Shown: positions 43,401 through 52,780, numbered from the stretch's first letter. The stretch is 64,000 nucleotides of DNA from Alteromonas lipotrueae (GCF_019249215.1 NZ_JAESDI010000006.1:267478-331477), one strand, 5' to 3'. Notes: generated from the sequence alone by a model not told the origin. Translations and numbers: made by a program.

Positions 43401-44878
43401 TGAACAACAACACAGATACCTTTATTAACGCTATTGTCAGTAATTTAAAGTTACAAACGGACTCTGCAGCGGAGTATCGATTTAAAGCGGGTACCGATAT
43501 AAAAACAACCAGTGACAAAATACTCCACTACTCAGCGCAACGTTTCATGCGAGCATCTAGTGCCTTATACTTTTTACCAGTACTAGTGATTACCGCTGTC
43601 TTCGTATTCTGTGTGTTTTGTGCAGCCCTTTTGCTTATTAGTCGCAAGCTGTTAGGTGAGCATATTTTTGATAGCTACCGCTTGCGCCCTCCCTCTGAAG
43701 CGGAAGAAAGCGAGTACATTTGGAAGCAACTTACGCCACAACATTCTAAACGTATGCAGGTGCAGTTTATCAGTCAACTGAGCCAATCTGACTTAGAAAA
43801 AGCATTCTTAGCGCATGAACACACAATTTTTGAAAATAAAGTGGGTGACATCCAAGATTGGCTCACTCGCGTGAAAGAACCCAATTTTGATAAAATAATA
43901 AAAATAGATGAACATGAAAACACGCCTACTATTATCCTAAAAGGGCTAAATAAGGCACTGCTTGATCACACCGAACGAGATGCGGCATTCGAGCTTATTC
44001 AAACGCTTCAACAACACAAGTGTCACTTAATTCTAGTATCTGAAATGTCACCCATGCAGCTAATTAGCCACGCTGAGAGCTTTCCTGCATTTGAGCTTGA
44101 GCATTTACCGAGTAAAAACGAGTTGTGGCAATGGAGTAAATTGCTTCGCAGTTTTTCTATACATTATTACTGGGTGGCCAGTAAAAAGAATACCCTCACC
44201 ACATCGCCTTCCGCCTTTTCGGTACTAGCACATGAATCTACTCATTGGCCCGATTTACTTGATGTGCAAAAGGCGTTTTTAATTTACCACCTAGAAATAA
44301 AACTGAAACGCTCAGCAGAAGATATTAATGGGCTATTAACGTCACTAAATGGTGCCAATGTTTCCTCTCGAAAGGAGGGGCAACAGTCACTGAAATTAGA
44401 TGATTACTGGTCACCCCAGCAAATCGTTGAGTTTTTTGTTCACCATGCACGACCTGCATATCGCTTGAGGTGGGAGCAATGTACAACAAACGAACGGCTC
44501 ATTTTGTTGCAGCTTGCACAAGGTGCCAAATTAAACCCTGCAAGTGCCGAAATTATTGGGCATTTACAACGAAGGGGCTTAATTTATCGAGATTGTGGAT
44601 GGCACTTGGTGAATGAGAGCTTTAGACAGTTTGTCATGAGTGCAGAGTCTGCGAAGCACATTGAGGCATGGCTTACAGAAACGCGGTCTAGTATTTGGCA
44701 TAACTTGCGCCCACCATTATTTATGCTGGTGGGGCTGCTATTTTTATTAGTGATTTTTAGTGCCAATATTGCATTCGACTCCATCATTACCACGCTAGCG
44801 GCGGTGCTCGGTGTACTCCCCATGTTAATTACTAATTTATCGAGCCTTCGAACATTAGAGATATTGCCTAAGGACTGA
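40439..44878 (+). CDS. Giant multi-pass receptor with Cache-like and degenerate NTPase-like regions
   Basis: A 1479-residue protein I cannot place in a named family. A first membrane helix (about 17-36) is followed by a charged region, two more helices (about 295-350), a ~310-residue extracytoplasmic region with Cache-like features (IENWFLLGKSGVVTSY, NEREYYRRAW, YAVIDQSGRVLYHS), about seven more helices (660-1075), and a cytoplasmic part. That part has a Walker-B-like TPTIILKGLNKALLD (about 1162) and HLILVSEMSP, as in AAA/STAND proteins, but I see no Walker A. A winged-helix-like ERLILLQLAQG..LQRRGLIYRDCGWHLVNE segment (from about 1351) and two final membrane helices end it. It is presumably a signal transducer. 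It is monocistronic. The upstream region lacks a strong ribosome site, so the start could be Met6. Confidence 0.75.
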   Translation: MDVWIMHTGRHEALKRYSLLLFIAILVGSAYYFLRIQQNEILQNHGYLRQLNEAGRGLQQSLDMLLTSVKEEFKSQENEKDKDNEFKKRISSNENFKHLGIADTADSEKKNNDSTGEKPKVEGNEGSGIESTGDDRKVITNSEFDAKSRIFKVHVGHKTVTVPIADLISTHLSPFPLLVISDGKGEVLAEKRHSNFAKALSDLRFSNVGELLGENEGSGEASGHNIEGGIGLKASDSVDRQIAGLYLRIYRQPITITGLNAGGEDNATTLYLLAFVEKKEVVLNNLKIGNNTALWIVLFLTLLVATLPILKIQYCAPTYSYTRSDVTQCILGLFILLGVATIAISDQLFFRYWLAQKTLDSEHIHQSISLDFAKELSELLQLDTRYFKRAKQGVTSGCKASNNRNENFRPTDLLNCPLINEQSVTDNNAYFIENWFLLGKSGVVTSYKQNSPSMIFRPHENLYNFKKTRLNEREYYRRAWHGNMWRLDKHFIGDLHYKSTGQKVCCEQLLKTASAMPQHFFIERIRNIDDARFNSQLVFERTDRDEENDTGEITKRISSIGTLLRSLNQRVMPKNIGYAVIDQSGRVLYHSNEERSLVESFVAENGHDLQLLTTLSNLQNIDVNQPAHLQLDYRGEEHSMVIGPLHEAIPEWALVVFYNQEEASQINMLLVFLAVILYLALLIPLVLISRYVSSQGVWARLFHYQYDDENITTSNQNTLTGDRKTYRWLALWIWSACAMQLFTIGIINAVIPRLAFLSFTLTFMLIILQFIFVPVEVEGKKLSLKALAWRYLNRPSLLIRMPFFIPLMCFVTLSLVLLSEVYNNTENSHVSHSSYDSLLFPLVGIGLFLLSSYLMWVKSVREGIAVQSNKKPSSLSELSSRVPNSYIWYLAGCIYFIAVVPTVILVNSVNSYMLEGQATFQNQHLLEMQQDVSLESQKYRALMYQDPLSRREGLPAANPEIPFKRIFPALEREEWVTLDNAEAYSSVLNNNTDTFINAIVSNLKLQTDSAAEYRFKAGTDIKTTSDKILHYSAQRFMRASSALYFLPVLVITAVFVFCVFCAALLLISRKLLGEHIFDSYRLRPPSEAEESEYIWKQLTPQHSKRMQVQFISQLSQSDLEKAFLAHEHTIFENKVGDIQDWLTRVKEPNFDKIIKIDEHENTPTIILKGLNKALLDHTERDAAFELIQTLQQHKCHLILVSEMSPMQLISHAESFPAFELEHLPSKNELWQWSKLLRSFSIHYYWVASKKNTLTTSPSAFSVLAHESTHWPDLLDVQKAFLIYHLEIKLKRSAEDINGLLTSLNGANVSSRKEGQQSLKLDDYWSPQQIVEFFVHHARPAYRLRWEQCTTNERLILLQLAQGAKLNPASAEIIGHLQRRGLIYRDCGWHLVNESFRQFVMSAESAKHIEAWLTETRSSIWHNLRPPLFMLVGLLFLLVIFSANIAFDSIITTLAAVLGVLPMLITNLSSLRTLEILPKD

Positions 44879-45488
44879 CAAATAAAAATGCTGAAGGATG
44901 ATCAGAAAAAGCCGTATTTTTCTAAATCTTCATATGCACCATAATGCACCAACACGTAGCATGATGTTCATCGTATTCGGTGCGCTTTAATAAACTTGAG
45001 GATCAAGCAGCTTAATATGGGGAAGTATACAAAAAAGGGTACTACAATTCATGTTTAGTTGCGTCTTTTAAGCCGAAAGATTATAAAAAATAGAGTAAGG
45101 CTTGTAGTCACGATGATAAAAACATTGCTGCTAAAATAGGCTATTTTCTTTTGATTTCTAAGCTAATAGTGTCAAACGTGAATGATGAAAATGCGTCACT
45201 AATACCCTTTCTTGGTAAAAAGCGGACGAAATTCTAGCGTAACAAAACCATATGCTCCGCTATAGCAAAATATCAGGTTTTCACCGCATTGTATGTGGAT
45301 TGTCCGAAATCTGATTTAAAGAAGAATTAAAATCTCAATGTAGCAGTTAATAAGTGATGTACATTTTTGAGCATTGCGCGCACTAAATAAGTGCAATGAA
45401 TTCAGTGGGTTACTAAAAATTCTCTCTTGCATGCCCGCTTGTTACCCATTAATCTAAAGTTCGGTGTACTTATTAGGCATAGTGGCAA
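44879..45488. other. 610-base gene-free region
   Basis: No supported gene. An AT-rich hairpin (AGAAAAA/TTTTTCT, about 44902-44921) may end the large receptor transcript. The minus strand at 44908-44960 encodes a short frame ending GAYEDLEKYGFF, possibly a remnant. The remainder shows nothing I can identify. Confidence 0.5.
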
Positions 45489-46673
45489 ATGAAACAAGAA
45501 ATAAAAAATAATCCTTCAGTTAATTCATCACGTCGTAATTGGTTAAAGTCAGTAGGAATAGGTGCAGGCGCAGTGGCGCTAACAGCATGTGTAGACTCTA
45601 GCGTTAAAGAGCTTAGCGCAGCGGGTATGAAAACGGATCATTTTCCTACTGCTACTCCTAATGTGAGTGACGGCCTTGTACGTTTATCGTCTAATGAAAA
45701 CGCCTTTGGCCCTTCAGCTAAAGCGGTAGATGCCATGCAAGGTGAATTATTCAACTTAGCGCGCTACTCAGATGCAACCGTTAATGTGCTTAAAAGTAAA
45801 ATTGCTGCACAAGAGGGGGTATCTGAAGATCAAATTATTGTTACCAATGGTTCTTCTCCCATCTTATTTGGCTACGCCGATTGGATTACGAAGAACGGCA
45901 ATAAATTGGTAACGTCTATGGCTACATACGAGGGTGTGCCTCGTGGGGCCGAATTCATGGGCGCTGACGTCACTTACGTTCCGCTAGATGTGGATATGAA
46001 TTTCGATTTAGATGCAATTGAAGCTGCGGTTACTGAAGACACCACTGCTGTGTATATTTGTAACCCCAATAACCCGACGGGCACAGTGGTAGATGCCGCT
46101 AAGCTTACCGCGTTTGCAAAGCGGGTATCTAAAAAAGCGCAGGTATTTATCGATGAAGCGTATATCGAAATGTCAGACGCCTATCCTGCTAACGTACAAT
46201 CAAAGTTAGTGGCTGAAGGGCATGATGTGGTTATCTGCCGTACTTTCTCTAAAATCCATGCTATGGCAGGCCAACGTTTAGGTTATGCCATTCTGCCCGC
46301 TGAACAAGCAAAGCAATTAGGTGGCATGTTGCGTATGGGGGGGGTGAACTACTTAGCATTAGTTGCGGGCATGGCTAGCATGGAAGATCATGCAAATTTA
46401 AATACCATGCGTACGCGAGTGAAAGTTGAGCGTGAGAAGCTAACAGCTGCTGCTGAGTCACTAGGCCACGCTTATGCGAAAAACCCGCAAGGCAACTTTA
46501 TCTATATGGATACCGGTATGCCGCACGACGAGTTTGCAAAGTTAATGAAGGCGCAAGGAATTAAAGTAGTTGGCCGAACATGGCCTGGCTACGACACATG
46601 GTCGCGCATTAGTGTAGGTATTCCTGAAGAAACGGATGCTTGCGTAAAAGCATTAAAAACGGTTTTAGCATAA
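45489..46673 (+). CDS. Tat-exported lipoprotein aminotransferase (HisC-like fold type I)
   Basis: A 394-residue PLP enzyme of the class I/II aminotransferase fold (RLSSNENAFGPS, YICNPNNPTGT, VFIDEAYIEM, PLP-lysine Lys256 in TFSKIHAMAG, RISVG with the substrate-carboxylate arginine). It resembles histidinol-phosphate aminotransferase. Its N-terminus is a twin-arginine signal (SRRNWLK, Arg15-Arg16) with lipobox LTAC (Cys34), so it should be folded with cofactor in the cytoplasm, exported by Tat and lipid-anchored. A periplasmic aminotransferase is unusual; the substrate is unknown. It is monocistronic, with a hairpin downstream. Confidence 0.85.
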   Translation: MKQEIKNNPSVNSSRRNWLKSVGIGAGAVALTACVDSSVKELSAAGMKTDHFPTATPNVSDGLVRLSSNENAFGPSAKAVDAMQGELFNLARYSDATVNVLKSKIAAQEGVSEDQIIVTNGSSPILFGYADWITKNGNKLVTSMATYEGVPRGAEFMGADVTYVPLDVDMNFDLDAIEAAVTEDTTAVYICNPNNPTGTVVDAAKLTAFAKRVSKKAQVFIDEAYIEMSDAYPANVQSKLVAEGHDVVICRTFSKIHAMAGQRLGYAILPAEQAKQLGGMLRMGGVNYLALVAGMASMEDHANLNTMRTRVKVEREKLTAAAESLGHAYAKNPQGNFIYMDTGMPHDEFAKLMKAQGIKVVGRTWPGYDTWSRISVGIPEETDACVKALKTVLA

Positions 46674-46700
46674 GTTTGTAACGCAATATAAAGACTAAAT

Positions 46701-46758
46701 GCTGGTGGTTTTGTTGATACCTCTATGGGGTACGTCAACAGCAAAACCATCGGCTTTT
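46701..46758 (+). terminator. Probable terminator hairpin after the Tat aminotransferase
   Basis: GGTTTTG/CAAAACC outer stem with TTGA/TCAA and TACC/GGTA inner pairings, then CGGCTTTT. The T-run is short. Confidence 0.5.
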
Positions 46759-46829
46759 AACCCTACCTTTACTAGTACGCATTAGAATTAAAAATACGCT
46801 TTCTCTAGTAAAGCACCCTCAATGCAGTA

Positions 46830-47093
46830 TCAATGATGACGTAGCGCATCAATAAGCTCACTTTTACTCATGGTTGAGCGACCTGAAATACCTACTTCTT
46901 TAGCGTTGTCGTAAAGCTCTTTCTTGGTACGTTCTTCATATTTTTTACTTTCACCGCCTTTTTTCGAGGGCGATTGCTCATCGTTAGCTTGCGCGTTGGC
47001 AATTCTGGCTGATTTTTCTTTGCTGTAGCCTTTATCCCGAAGCGCTTCATACGTGTCGTCGTTCTTAATCTGTGCTGCGTGTTGCTTGGCCAT
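46830..47093 (-). CDS. Small Rho-N/SAP-like domain protein (DUF7218-like)
   Basis: An 87-residue hydrophilic protein. The N-terminal half (YEALRDKGYSKEKSARIANA) is a motif seen in small plant-pathogen and marine stress proteins. The C-terminal half (RTKKELYDNAKEVGISGRSTM, SKSELIDALR) is a Rho-N/SAP-like helix-extended-helix, which binds nucleic acid. Function unknown. AAGGAG lies seven bases before the ATG. Confidence 0.75.
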   Translation of the reverse strand: MAKQHAAQIKNDDTYEALRDKGYSKEKSARIANAQANDEQSPSKKGGESKKYEERTKKELYDNAKEVGISGRSTMSKSELIDALRHH

Positions 47094-47197
47094 GGCGGTG
47101 CTCCTTATTAAACTTTTGCTCTCATATGCATACTTTGCAGACGAGCTATTAGTTTAATTGGAGTGTAGGTAATGCAATGGGGAAAGATTAAATAGAA

Positions 47198-47232
47198 AAA
47201 CGCCGGTGCTTAACAATAAGCAGCCGGCGTTT
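47198..47232. terminator. Intrinsic terminator of the saccharopine-dehydrogenase-like gene
   Basis: AAACGCCGG/CCGGCGTTT with an inner TGCTTA/TAAGCA stem. On the minus strand it is followed by TTCTATTT, about 30 bases after the stop. Confidence 0.85.
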
Positions 47233-47259
47233 GTTAAATGGGTACTATTTGAAAACCGC

Positions 47260-48435
47260 TTACTTCTCGATAGTAAACGTAAGCCCTGCTTTTTCAGTGA
47301 GGCGAGAAATCAACTTATCACCCAATGCAGATGCAGGTGTAAAGAAGCCGCCAGAAAGTGACACATCTTTACAAAGACAAAGGGCAGATTCTGAAATCAT
47401 TTTACTGGTTGAGCCATAACCCGGGTCTTTGTCTCCGGTTACTGATACCGCAAGGGTATCGCCATTAGTTGCTTCACCGATAAACATAACATCGTAAAAC
47501 CCATTTTCCCGCTCTTCTTTACTTGGGCCTTCACCAGGCTTAGGGCCACCCTCGCCACCTAATGATTTGTCTTGGGAAACATGGTTCGCCATCGCTTCGC
47601 CTTTCTCGCCAGGGCCAGTAAGCATCATCTCATCATACTGAAAGGTTTTGCCGTAGGCGAAGTTTGCCAAGTAGTTAGAACGGTGTACATTCTTGGTATT
47701 GATAGCCGCCATAATAAATGGCGCAGCCCACGAACCTAAAGATTCGTCGTAGTAGGGCTTGGTGCCATCTGGCTGTGGGTGACTTTGGCTAGCATCAGCA
47801 AGCGAGAACGGATTAATCAGTGCAGACATAATCGATTTGTCTTTATGTGCTGCTACCATCGTGGCTTTTAAGCTGGCTGCTGTACCACCAGAAAACGTAC
47901 CCTGCATTTTTCTTACACGGCCTTTTACGTATTCAATCGCTTCGCCGGTTTGCTTTTTAGCGTGTTCTTGTAAGAAGTGAACCCCCAAATCGAAAGGTAC
48001 AGAGTCAAACCCGCACGAGAAAACAATATTGGCTCCCGTTTCTTTTGCCTTGGCTTCATACTTGTTAATCATCTGGTGCATCCACGCAGGCTCACCACAC
48101 AAGTCGGTATAACCCGTGCCGGTATCAACACACGCAGAAAGTAGTTTTTCGCCGTAAATTTGATAAGGCCCTACCGTGGTTAGTACCACTGAGGTGCGTT
48201 TAGTCAGCGCATTCAATGCAGCGTCGTCTTCACCATCTGCAACAATGCTTATTACAGTGTCGCTGATGCCCAAATCGGCCTTAACATCCGCAAGTTTGGC
48301 TTCGTTGCGCCCGGCAATAGCCCACTTTACGCTACTGTCGCTGCCATACTGCTTCTGGAAATACTCAGCAACTAATTTACCGGTAAAACCTGTGGCACCA
48401 AAAATCACTACATCAAATTCCCGTTGATCACTCAT
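47260..48435 (-). CDS. Saccharopine dehydrogenase family (trans-acting enoyl reductase-like) protein
   Basis: A 391-residue oxidoreductase with an N-terminal Rossmann motif FGATGFTGKLVAEY, VLTTVGPYQIYGE, YTDLCGEPAWM, and CGFDSVPFDLGV. These match the saccharopine dehydrogenase/trans-acting enoyl reductase family, not lysine-pathway enzymes proper. It probably uses NAD(P)H on a lipid-like substrate, by family. The ATG at 48435 fits the family start and has AGGA ten bases upstream; a longer frame from 48504 is unlikely. Confidence 0.87.
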   Translation of the reverse strand: MSDQREFDVVIFGATGFTGKLVAEYFQKQYGSDSSVKWAIAGRNEAKLADVKADLGISDTVISIVADGEDDAALNALTKRTSVVLTTVGPYQIYGEKLLSACVDTGTGYTDLCGEPAWMHQMINKYEAKAKETGANIVFSCGFDSVPFDLGVHFLQEHAKKQTGEAIEYVKGRVRKMQGTFSGGTAASLKATMVAAHKDKSIMSALINPFSLADASQSHPQPDGTKPYYDESLGSWAAPFIMAAINTKNVHRSNYLANFAYGKTFQYDEMMLTGPGEKGEAMANHVSQDKSLGGEGGPKPGEGPSKEERENGFYDVMFIGEATNGDTLAVSVTGDKDPGYGSTSKMISESALCLCKDVSLSGGFFTPASALGDKLISRLTEKAGLTFTIEK

Positions 48436-48644
48436 AAATAACGTGTCCTGTTTTGTATATTTCATGGAAAACTTATGTGCAACCAATATACGCAATCCAT
48501 ACACATTAAATTATTTTTTTAGGTAATAATTGAGTATTGATTTGGGTGTGAATGCACATGCAATTCGCCACCAGTTATTAAATACGCAGTGCTCGATAAA
48601 GCAGAATAGATAAAACAAAATACATAAAAGCGACGAGATACCGG

Positions 48645-49853
48645 TTAGCGAATATAGGTTTCAACAAATCGTTTCATACGGGTTAAGCCTTCTTTTAACC
48701 GGCCAATCTCTGTTGCAAACGACAGCCTTACATAACGGGTGGCATTATGTTCACCAAAGTCATCGCCAGGTGTTAAGGCCACATATTCTTTTTCTAATAA
48801 ATGGTCACAGAATTCAATGGCGGTAAGGCCCGTAGGTTCAATATTGATATACGCGTAAAACGCGCCGTCTGGTGTAGCGTCAATACTCAGGCCCATGTCT
48901 GCAATGGCTTGCAGCACAAACGTAGCACGTGTGCGTAATTGTGCTTTTTTCTGTTCGCATTGGGCAAGTGACTCTGGTGTAAAGCACGCTAGCGCAGCTT
49001 GCTGGGCAAGGGTAGAGGGGCAAATAAATAAGTTTTGCGCTAACCGCTCCATAACGTGTGTCATACCCTCGGGTACTACGCACCAACCTAAACGCCATCC
49101 CGTCATACCGAAATATTTGGAAAAGCTATTTATCACAATGGTGTTGTTGTGAAGGCGCTCATTCGCCAAAACGGTGTTAAGTGGGGCATGTTGCTTTTTA
49201 GCAGAAGGTGAACCCTCACGTAAATCTAAGTTGAGATAAATTTCATCAACAATAAGAAAGCCATCGTTTTGCTTACAGGTTTCACCAATGCTATACAATT
49301 CACGTTCCGCAATAGCGGTGCCGGTTGGGTTAGCCGGGCTGGCAATGAGCACGCCTTTGGTTTTACTATCCCAGTGACGCATTACATCATCATGCGTTAA
49401 CTGGAATTGTTGCTCGCTAGAAGTCGGCACTAGCGTAACTTCGCCGCCAAACGTGTTTAAAAATCGACGATTACAGGGGTATGAAGGATCGCCAAGTATC
49501 ACCTTATCGCCGTTTTCAACCAACGCAGCGCTGACTAATAACAAAGCCGCAGATGCGCCAGCGGTCACCACAATGCGCGAAGCTGGAATATCAACATTGT
49601 GCTGTGTTTTATAGAACTGGGCAATGGCGCTACGAAGTTCAGGCAAGCCTAGTGCTGAAGTATACGGGTAATCAGCTTGAGCTAGCGATTGCTTCATAGC
49701 GTCAACAACCGGCGTGGGCGCTCCAAAGTCGGGCTCACCCAAATTTAACCGAATAACATCGTGTCCTAGATTGCTAAGCGCAGTGGCTTTTTCACCATAG
49801 GACATGGCTAAAAAAGGGGATAGGGTGGTGGCTCGAGTAGCGTACTTCAACAT
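48645..49853 (-). CDS. Class I/II pyridoxal-phosphate aminotransferase
   Basis: A 402-residue cytosolic aminotransferase: LNLGEPDFGAPTPVVDAM, YTSALGLPELRSAIA, VTAGASAALLLVSAAL, SPANPTGTAI, VDEIYLNL, PLP-lysine in NSFSKYFGMTGWRLGW and C-terminal RLSFA. It belongs to the aspartate aminotransferase-like group (Ib-type). Specificity cannot be read from the sequence. It is divergent from the metalloprotease gene. Confidence 0.9.
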   Translation of the reverse strand: MLKYATRATTLSPFLAMSYGEKATALSNLGHDVIRLNLGEPDFGAPTPVVDAMKQSLAQADYPYTSALGLPELRSAIAQFYKTQHNVDIPASRIVVTAGASAALLLVSAALVENGDKVILGDPSYPCNRRFLNTFGGEVTLVPTSSEQQFQLTHDDVMRHWDSKTKGVLIASPANPTGTAIAERELYSIGETCKQNDGFLIVDEIYLNLDLREGSPSAKKQHAPLNTVLANERLHNNTIVINSFSKYFGMTGWRLGWCVVPEGMTHVMERLAQNLFICPSTLAQQAALACFTPESLAQCEQKKAQLRTRATFVLQAIADMGLSIDATPDGAFYAYINIEPTGLTAIEFCDHLLEKEYVALTPGDDFGEHNATRYVRLSFATEIGRLKEGLTRMKRFVETYIR

Positions 49854-50195
49854 GCTTTCTTACAACGTAGGGTAACAATGCCCCGTACTATATCAACTGT
49901 GCAAACCTAATTACCAACAAAGTCGCCATATCTAATAGGCAAAAGCAGGTAGCGTTAGCCAGCAGCCATGACCAATAGTGGTTCAAGTTGCGACTTTTAA
50001 TAGCAATACACACAAGCATTAATCATCAGCGACTAAGCTAAAACCTTACCCATTAAAAATTCACGCAATACACGGTGTTTTTCGATGAATAGCCATATGC
50101 ATAATCAAACACTTACGATAGGGTAGAAGAGGTATAAGTTGTGATGATATAAAAAGTAAAATACAGCGCTCGCGTTATTTAAAAGGAAATCAGTC
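49854..50195. other. 342-base divergent promoter region
   Basis: It lies between the aminotransferase and the metalloprotease genes. I see no gene and no clear dyad; it presumably carries both promoters. AAAAGGAAA at 50181 is the metalloprotease ribosome site. Confidence 0.5.
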
Positions 50196-52661
50196 GTGTT
50201 AGTCGAAAACAAACAAAGTGATAAAAAGGCAAAGGTTGAGAAGTGGTTCTCATTTAGCGCTATTCGGTGGTTAACGGTTGTTGTCATGTCCGCTTTTTTC
50301 GCGACACCTGTGTGGGCAACGTTACCCACCATTAGTGAATTCACCAAAGAGATGTCCGCCAAAGAAGGCCTCATCCCCGTATATTACGATGATGAAACTG
50401 ACAAAGTGTATTTATCGATACCCAACAATGAGCAGCAGTTTTTATTTCAAAGCAGCTTACCCTACGGCGTAGGCTCTAACGATATTGGTTTAGATAGAGG
50501 CCAGTTAGGGCGTACTCGCTTAATTACCTTCGAACGCTTTGGCAATAAGCTGATGTTGAAGCAGTTAAATACTAAGTACCGCGCGGACCATGGTAGCGCA
50601 GCTGAAAAGCAAAGTATTAATGAAGCCTTTGCCAGTTCGGTATTAGCCGGCTTTGTTATAGTGGCAAAAAGCGATAGTGCTAATTTAATCGACTACACAC
50701 CTTTTTTATTCAGCGATATTCATGGCATTGGCAATCGCTTGTCAGCTAAAAAACAAGGCAGCTTTAAAGCAGACAAAAACCGCAGCGGGGTGTATTTACC
50801 GCGCACAAAGGGTTTTGAGAAAAACACCGAGCTTGAAGCCTTAGTCACATTCGCTGGCAGCAAGCCTGGCAACTATGTATCTGATGTCACGCCAGATCCT
50901 GAAAACCTTTCGGTGCACCTACATCATTCATTTGTTGCATTGCCTGACGATGGTTATACACCGCGTGCTTACCATCCCTACTCAGGTTATTGGAAGTTCC
51001 GCTATTTCGATTATTCTACGGCAATTAATGAGCCTACGGAGCAGCGCTTTATTACACGCCACCGTCTAGCCAAGGTATCGCCACATGCGCCTATAAGCGA
51101 AGCGGTTGAACCTATTGTTTATTATTTAGACCCAGGTATTCCAGAGCCGGTGATGTCTTCATTAAAAGAAGGGGCCAGCTGGTGGAACCAAGCTTTCGAA
51201 GCAGCAGGCTATAAAAATGCCTTTCAGGTGAAAGTATTGCCCCAAGATGCCGATCCCATGGATGTCCGTTACAACGTGATTAACTGGGTACATCGGGCTA
51301 CCCGAGGTTGGTCTTATGGTTCATCGGTGGTCGACCCTCGTACAGGCGAAATTATTAAAGGTCACGTAACATTAGGTTCGTTACGTGTTCGCCAAGATTA
51401 TTTAATCGCATTAGGGCTTACAAGCCCATTTTCGGGTGATAATGCTAGCTCACCAGAACAAGAAGCAATGGCGTTAGATCGCATCAAGCAGCTTTCGGCT
51501 CATGAAGTAGGCCATACCCTAGGTATAGCGCACAACTTTGCTGCCAGTGAAAACGACATGGCTTCAGTGATGGATTATCCACACCCTCGAATTACTTTAA
51601 AAGGTGGAAAAGTAAGCCTTGAAGGGGCTTACGATAAGGGTATTGGCGCGTGGGACAAACACGCTATTGTCTATGGCTATCAAGAGTTTGGTTCTAGCGC
51701 AGAAGAAACCGAAGGCTTGGCTAAGCAAATTGTAAAAACCCGCAATAAAGGTCTAGCGTTTAAGTCTGATTCTGATACCAGAAGTTCACGTCATAGTTCG
51801 GCAAACGGTCACATGTGGGAAAACGGTGCCGATCCGCTAGATGCCTTTGATGAAATCTCTGCGGTTCGTCGTCATGCGCTTGATCAACTGGGAATGAATA
51901 CACTGAAACCCAATGCGAGCTTGTCTTCTCTGGAAAATGCGTTAGTGCCTATTTACTTGCTACATCGTTTTCAACTAGAAGCGGTGGCAAAACAAGTGGG
52001 AGGTTTGATTTACGAATACGAGCGTAAAGGTGATTACACCACGCCACAAGGCCAGCAAGACGTAGCGCCACAGGTACAGCAACGTGCCATGCAGCAGCTT
52101 ATTACTGCCACTACCGTGCCTTATTTAGCTATTCCTGAAAGCGTGTTGTCACTCATTCCGCCTACTGCGTACGGTGATGATGTTACCCGCGAACATTTTC
52201 AAGGAAAAATGGGGCTTATGCTCGACCCAGTATCTGCAGCTGCCTCTGCTAGTGATTTTGCATTGTCGCTATTACTACACCCAGAACGTTTGAATCGTTT
52301 AGCATGGCAAAGTAGCCGTACAAAGGAACTCGTGGGTGTGGAAGGGCTAGTGCGCCAGATATTAAACGTGCATTGGTATCGTGCAAAACACAAACGTAGC
52401 GGTAAAGGTGATTTGGTTGCTACCCGTCTACAGTTAGTTGCATTAAACGCCATAATGAAAGCCGTAACAAACCCAGCATTAGCACCAGAAGCTAAAATGG
52501 CGATGCACAGTGCGTTATTGGAGTTTGACGAATGGCTAGATGATGACAGCGATAGGGATGCTGATGAAGTTTTACATAAGTACTTCGATACATACTGGAA
52601 ATCAGGGCATTGGTCTGGGGCGTTCGACGTGAAGCCGTTACCACCGGGTTCACCTATATAG
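50196..52661 (+). CDS. Zinc-dependent metalloprotease (DUF5117/DUF4953-type)
   Basis: An 821-residue exported protein. About 25 cytoplasmic residues precede a signal-like helix ending TPVWA. The extended zinc site is HEVGHTLGIAHNF (His436, Glu437, His440, His446), a metzincin-like HExxHxxGxxH, followed by SVMDYPHPRI with a Met-turn-like methionine. An N-terminal DUF5117-like and a C-terminal helical region match the bacterial large metalloprotease family. It starts at GTG with AAAAGGAAA six bases upstream. It is monocistronic, with a strong terminator. Confidence 0.88.
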   Translation: MLVENKQSDKKAKVEKWFSFSAIRWLTVVVMSAFFATPVWATLPTISEFTKEMSAKEGLIPVYYDDETDKVYLSIPNNEQQFLFQSSLPYGVGSNDIGLDRGQLGRTRLITFERFGNKLMLKQLNTKYRADHGSAAEKQSINEAFASSVLAGFVIVAKSDSANLIDYTPFLFSDIHGIGNRLSAKKQGSFKADKNRSGVYLPRTKGFEKNTELEALVTFAGSKPGNYVSDVTPDPENLSVHLHHSFVALPDDGYTPRAYHPYSGYWKFRYFDYSTAINEPTEQRFITRHRLAKVSPHAPISEAVEPIVYYLDPGIPEPVMSSLKEGASWWNQAFEAAGYKNAFQVKVLPQDADPMDVRYNVINWVHRATRGWSYGSSVVDPRTGEIIKGHVTLGSLRVRQDYLIALGLTSPFSGDNASSPEQEAMALDRIKQLSAHEVGHTLGIAHNFAASENDMASVMDYPHPRITLKGGKVSLEGAYDKGIGAWDKHAIVYGYQEFGSSAEETEGLAKQIVKTRNKGLAFKSDSDTRSSRHSSANGHMWENGADPLDAFDEISAVRRHALDQLGMNTLKPNASLSSLENALVPIYLLHRFQLEAVAKQVGGLIYEYERKGDYTTPQGQQDVAPQVQQRAMQQLITATTVPYLAIPESVLSLIPPTAYGDDVTREHFQGKMGLMLDPVSAAASASDFALSLLLHPERLNRLAWQSSRTKELVGVEGLVRQILNVHWYRAKHKRSGKGDLVATRLQLVALNAIMKAVTNPALAPEAKMAMHSALLEFDEWLDDDSDRDADEVLHKYFDTYWKSGHWSGAFDVKPLPPGSPI

Positions 52662-52741
52662 CTTTATTTTAAAAGCGCTGAAATTTAGGCGTGTATTTTT
52701 GCTAACGCCTAACCCCCAACAACTAACACGTAAACATTAAT

Positions 52742-52780
52742 AAAAAGCGGTTAACCTAAACAGGTTAACCGCTTTTTTTG
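52742..52780. terminator. Bidirectional terminator after the metalloprotease
   Basis: AGCGGTTAACCT/AGGTTAACCGCT, a 12-bp stem with an AAAC loop, flanked by A-run and T-run; it also lies downstream of the convergent hybrid kinase. Confidence 0.9.

Noticed and set aside
44908..44960. Short minus-strand frame ending GAYEDLEKYGFF
   Set aside because: Protein-like ending, but under 20 codons and no ribosome site; at most a gene remnant.
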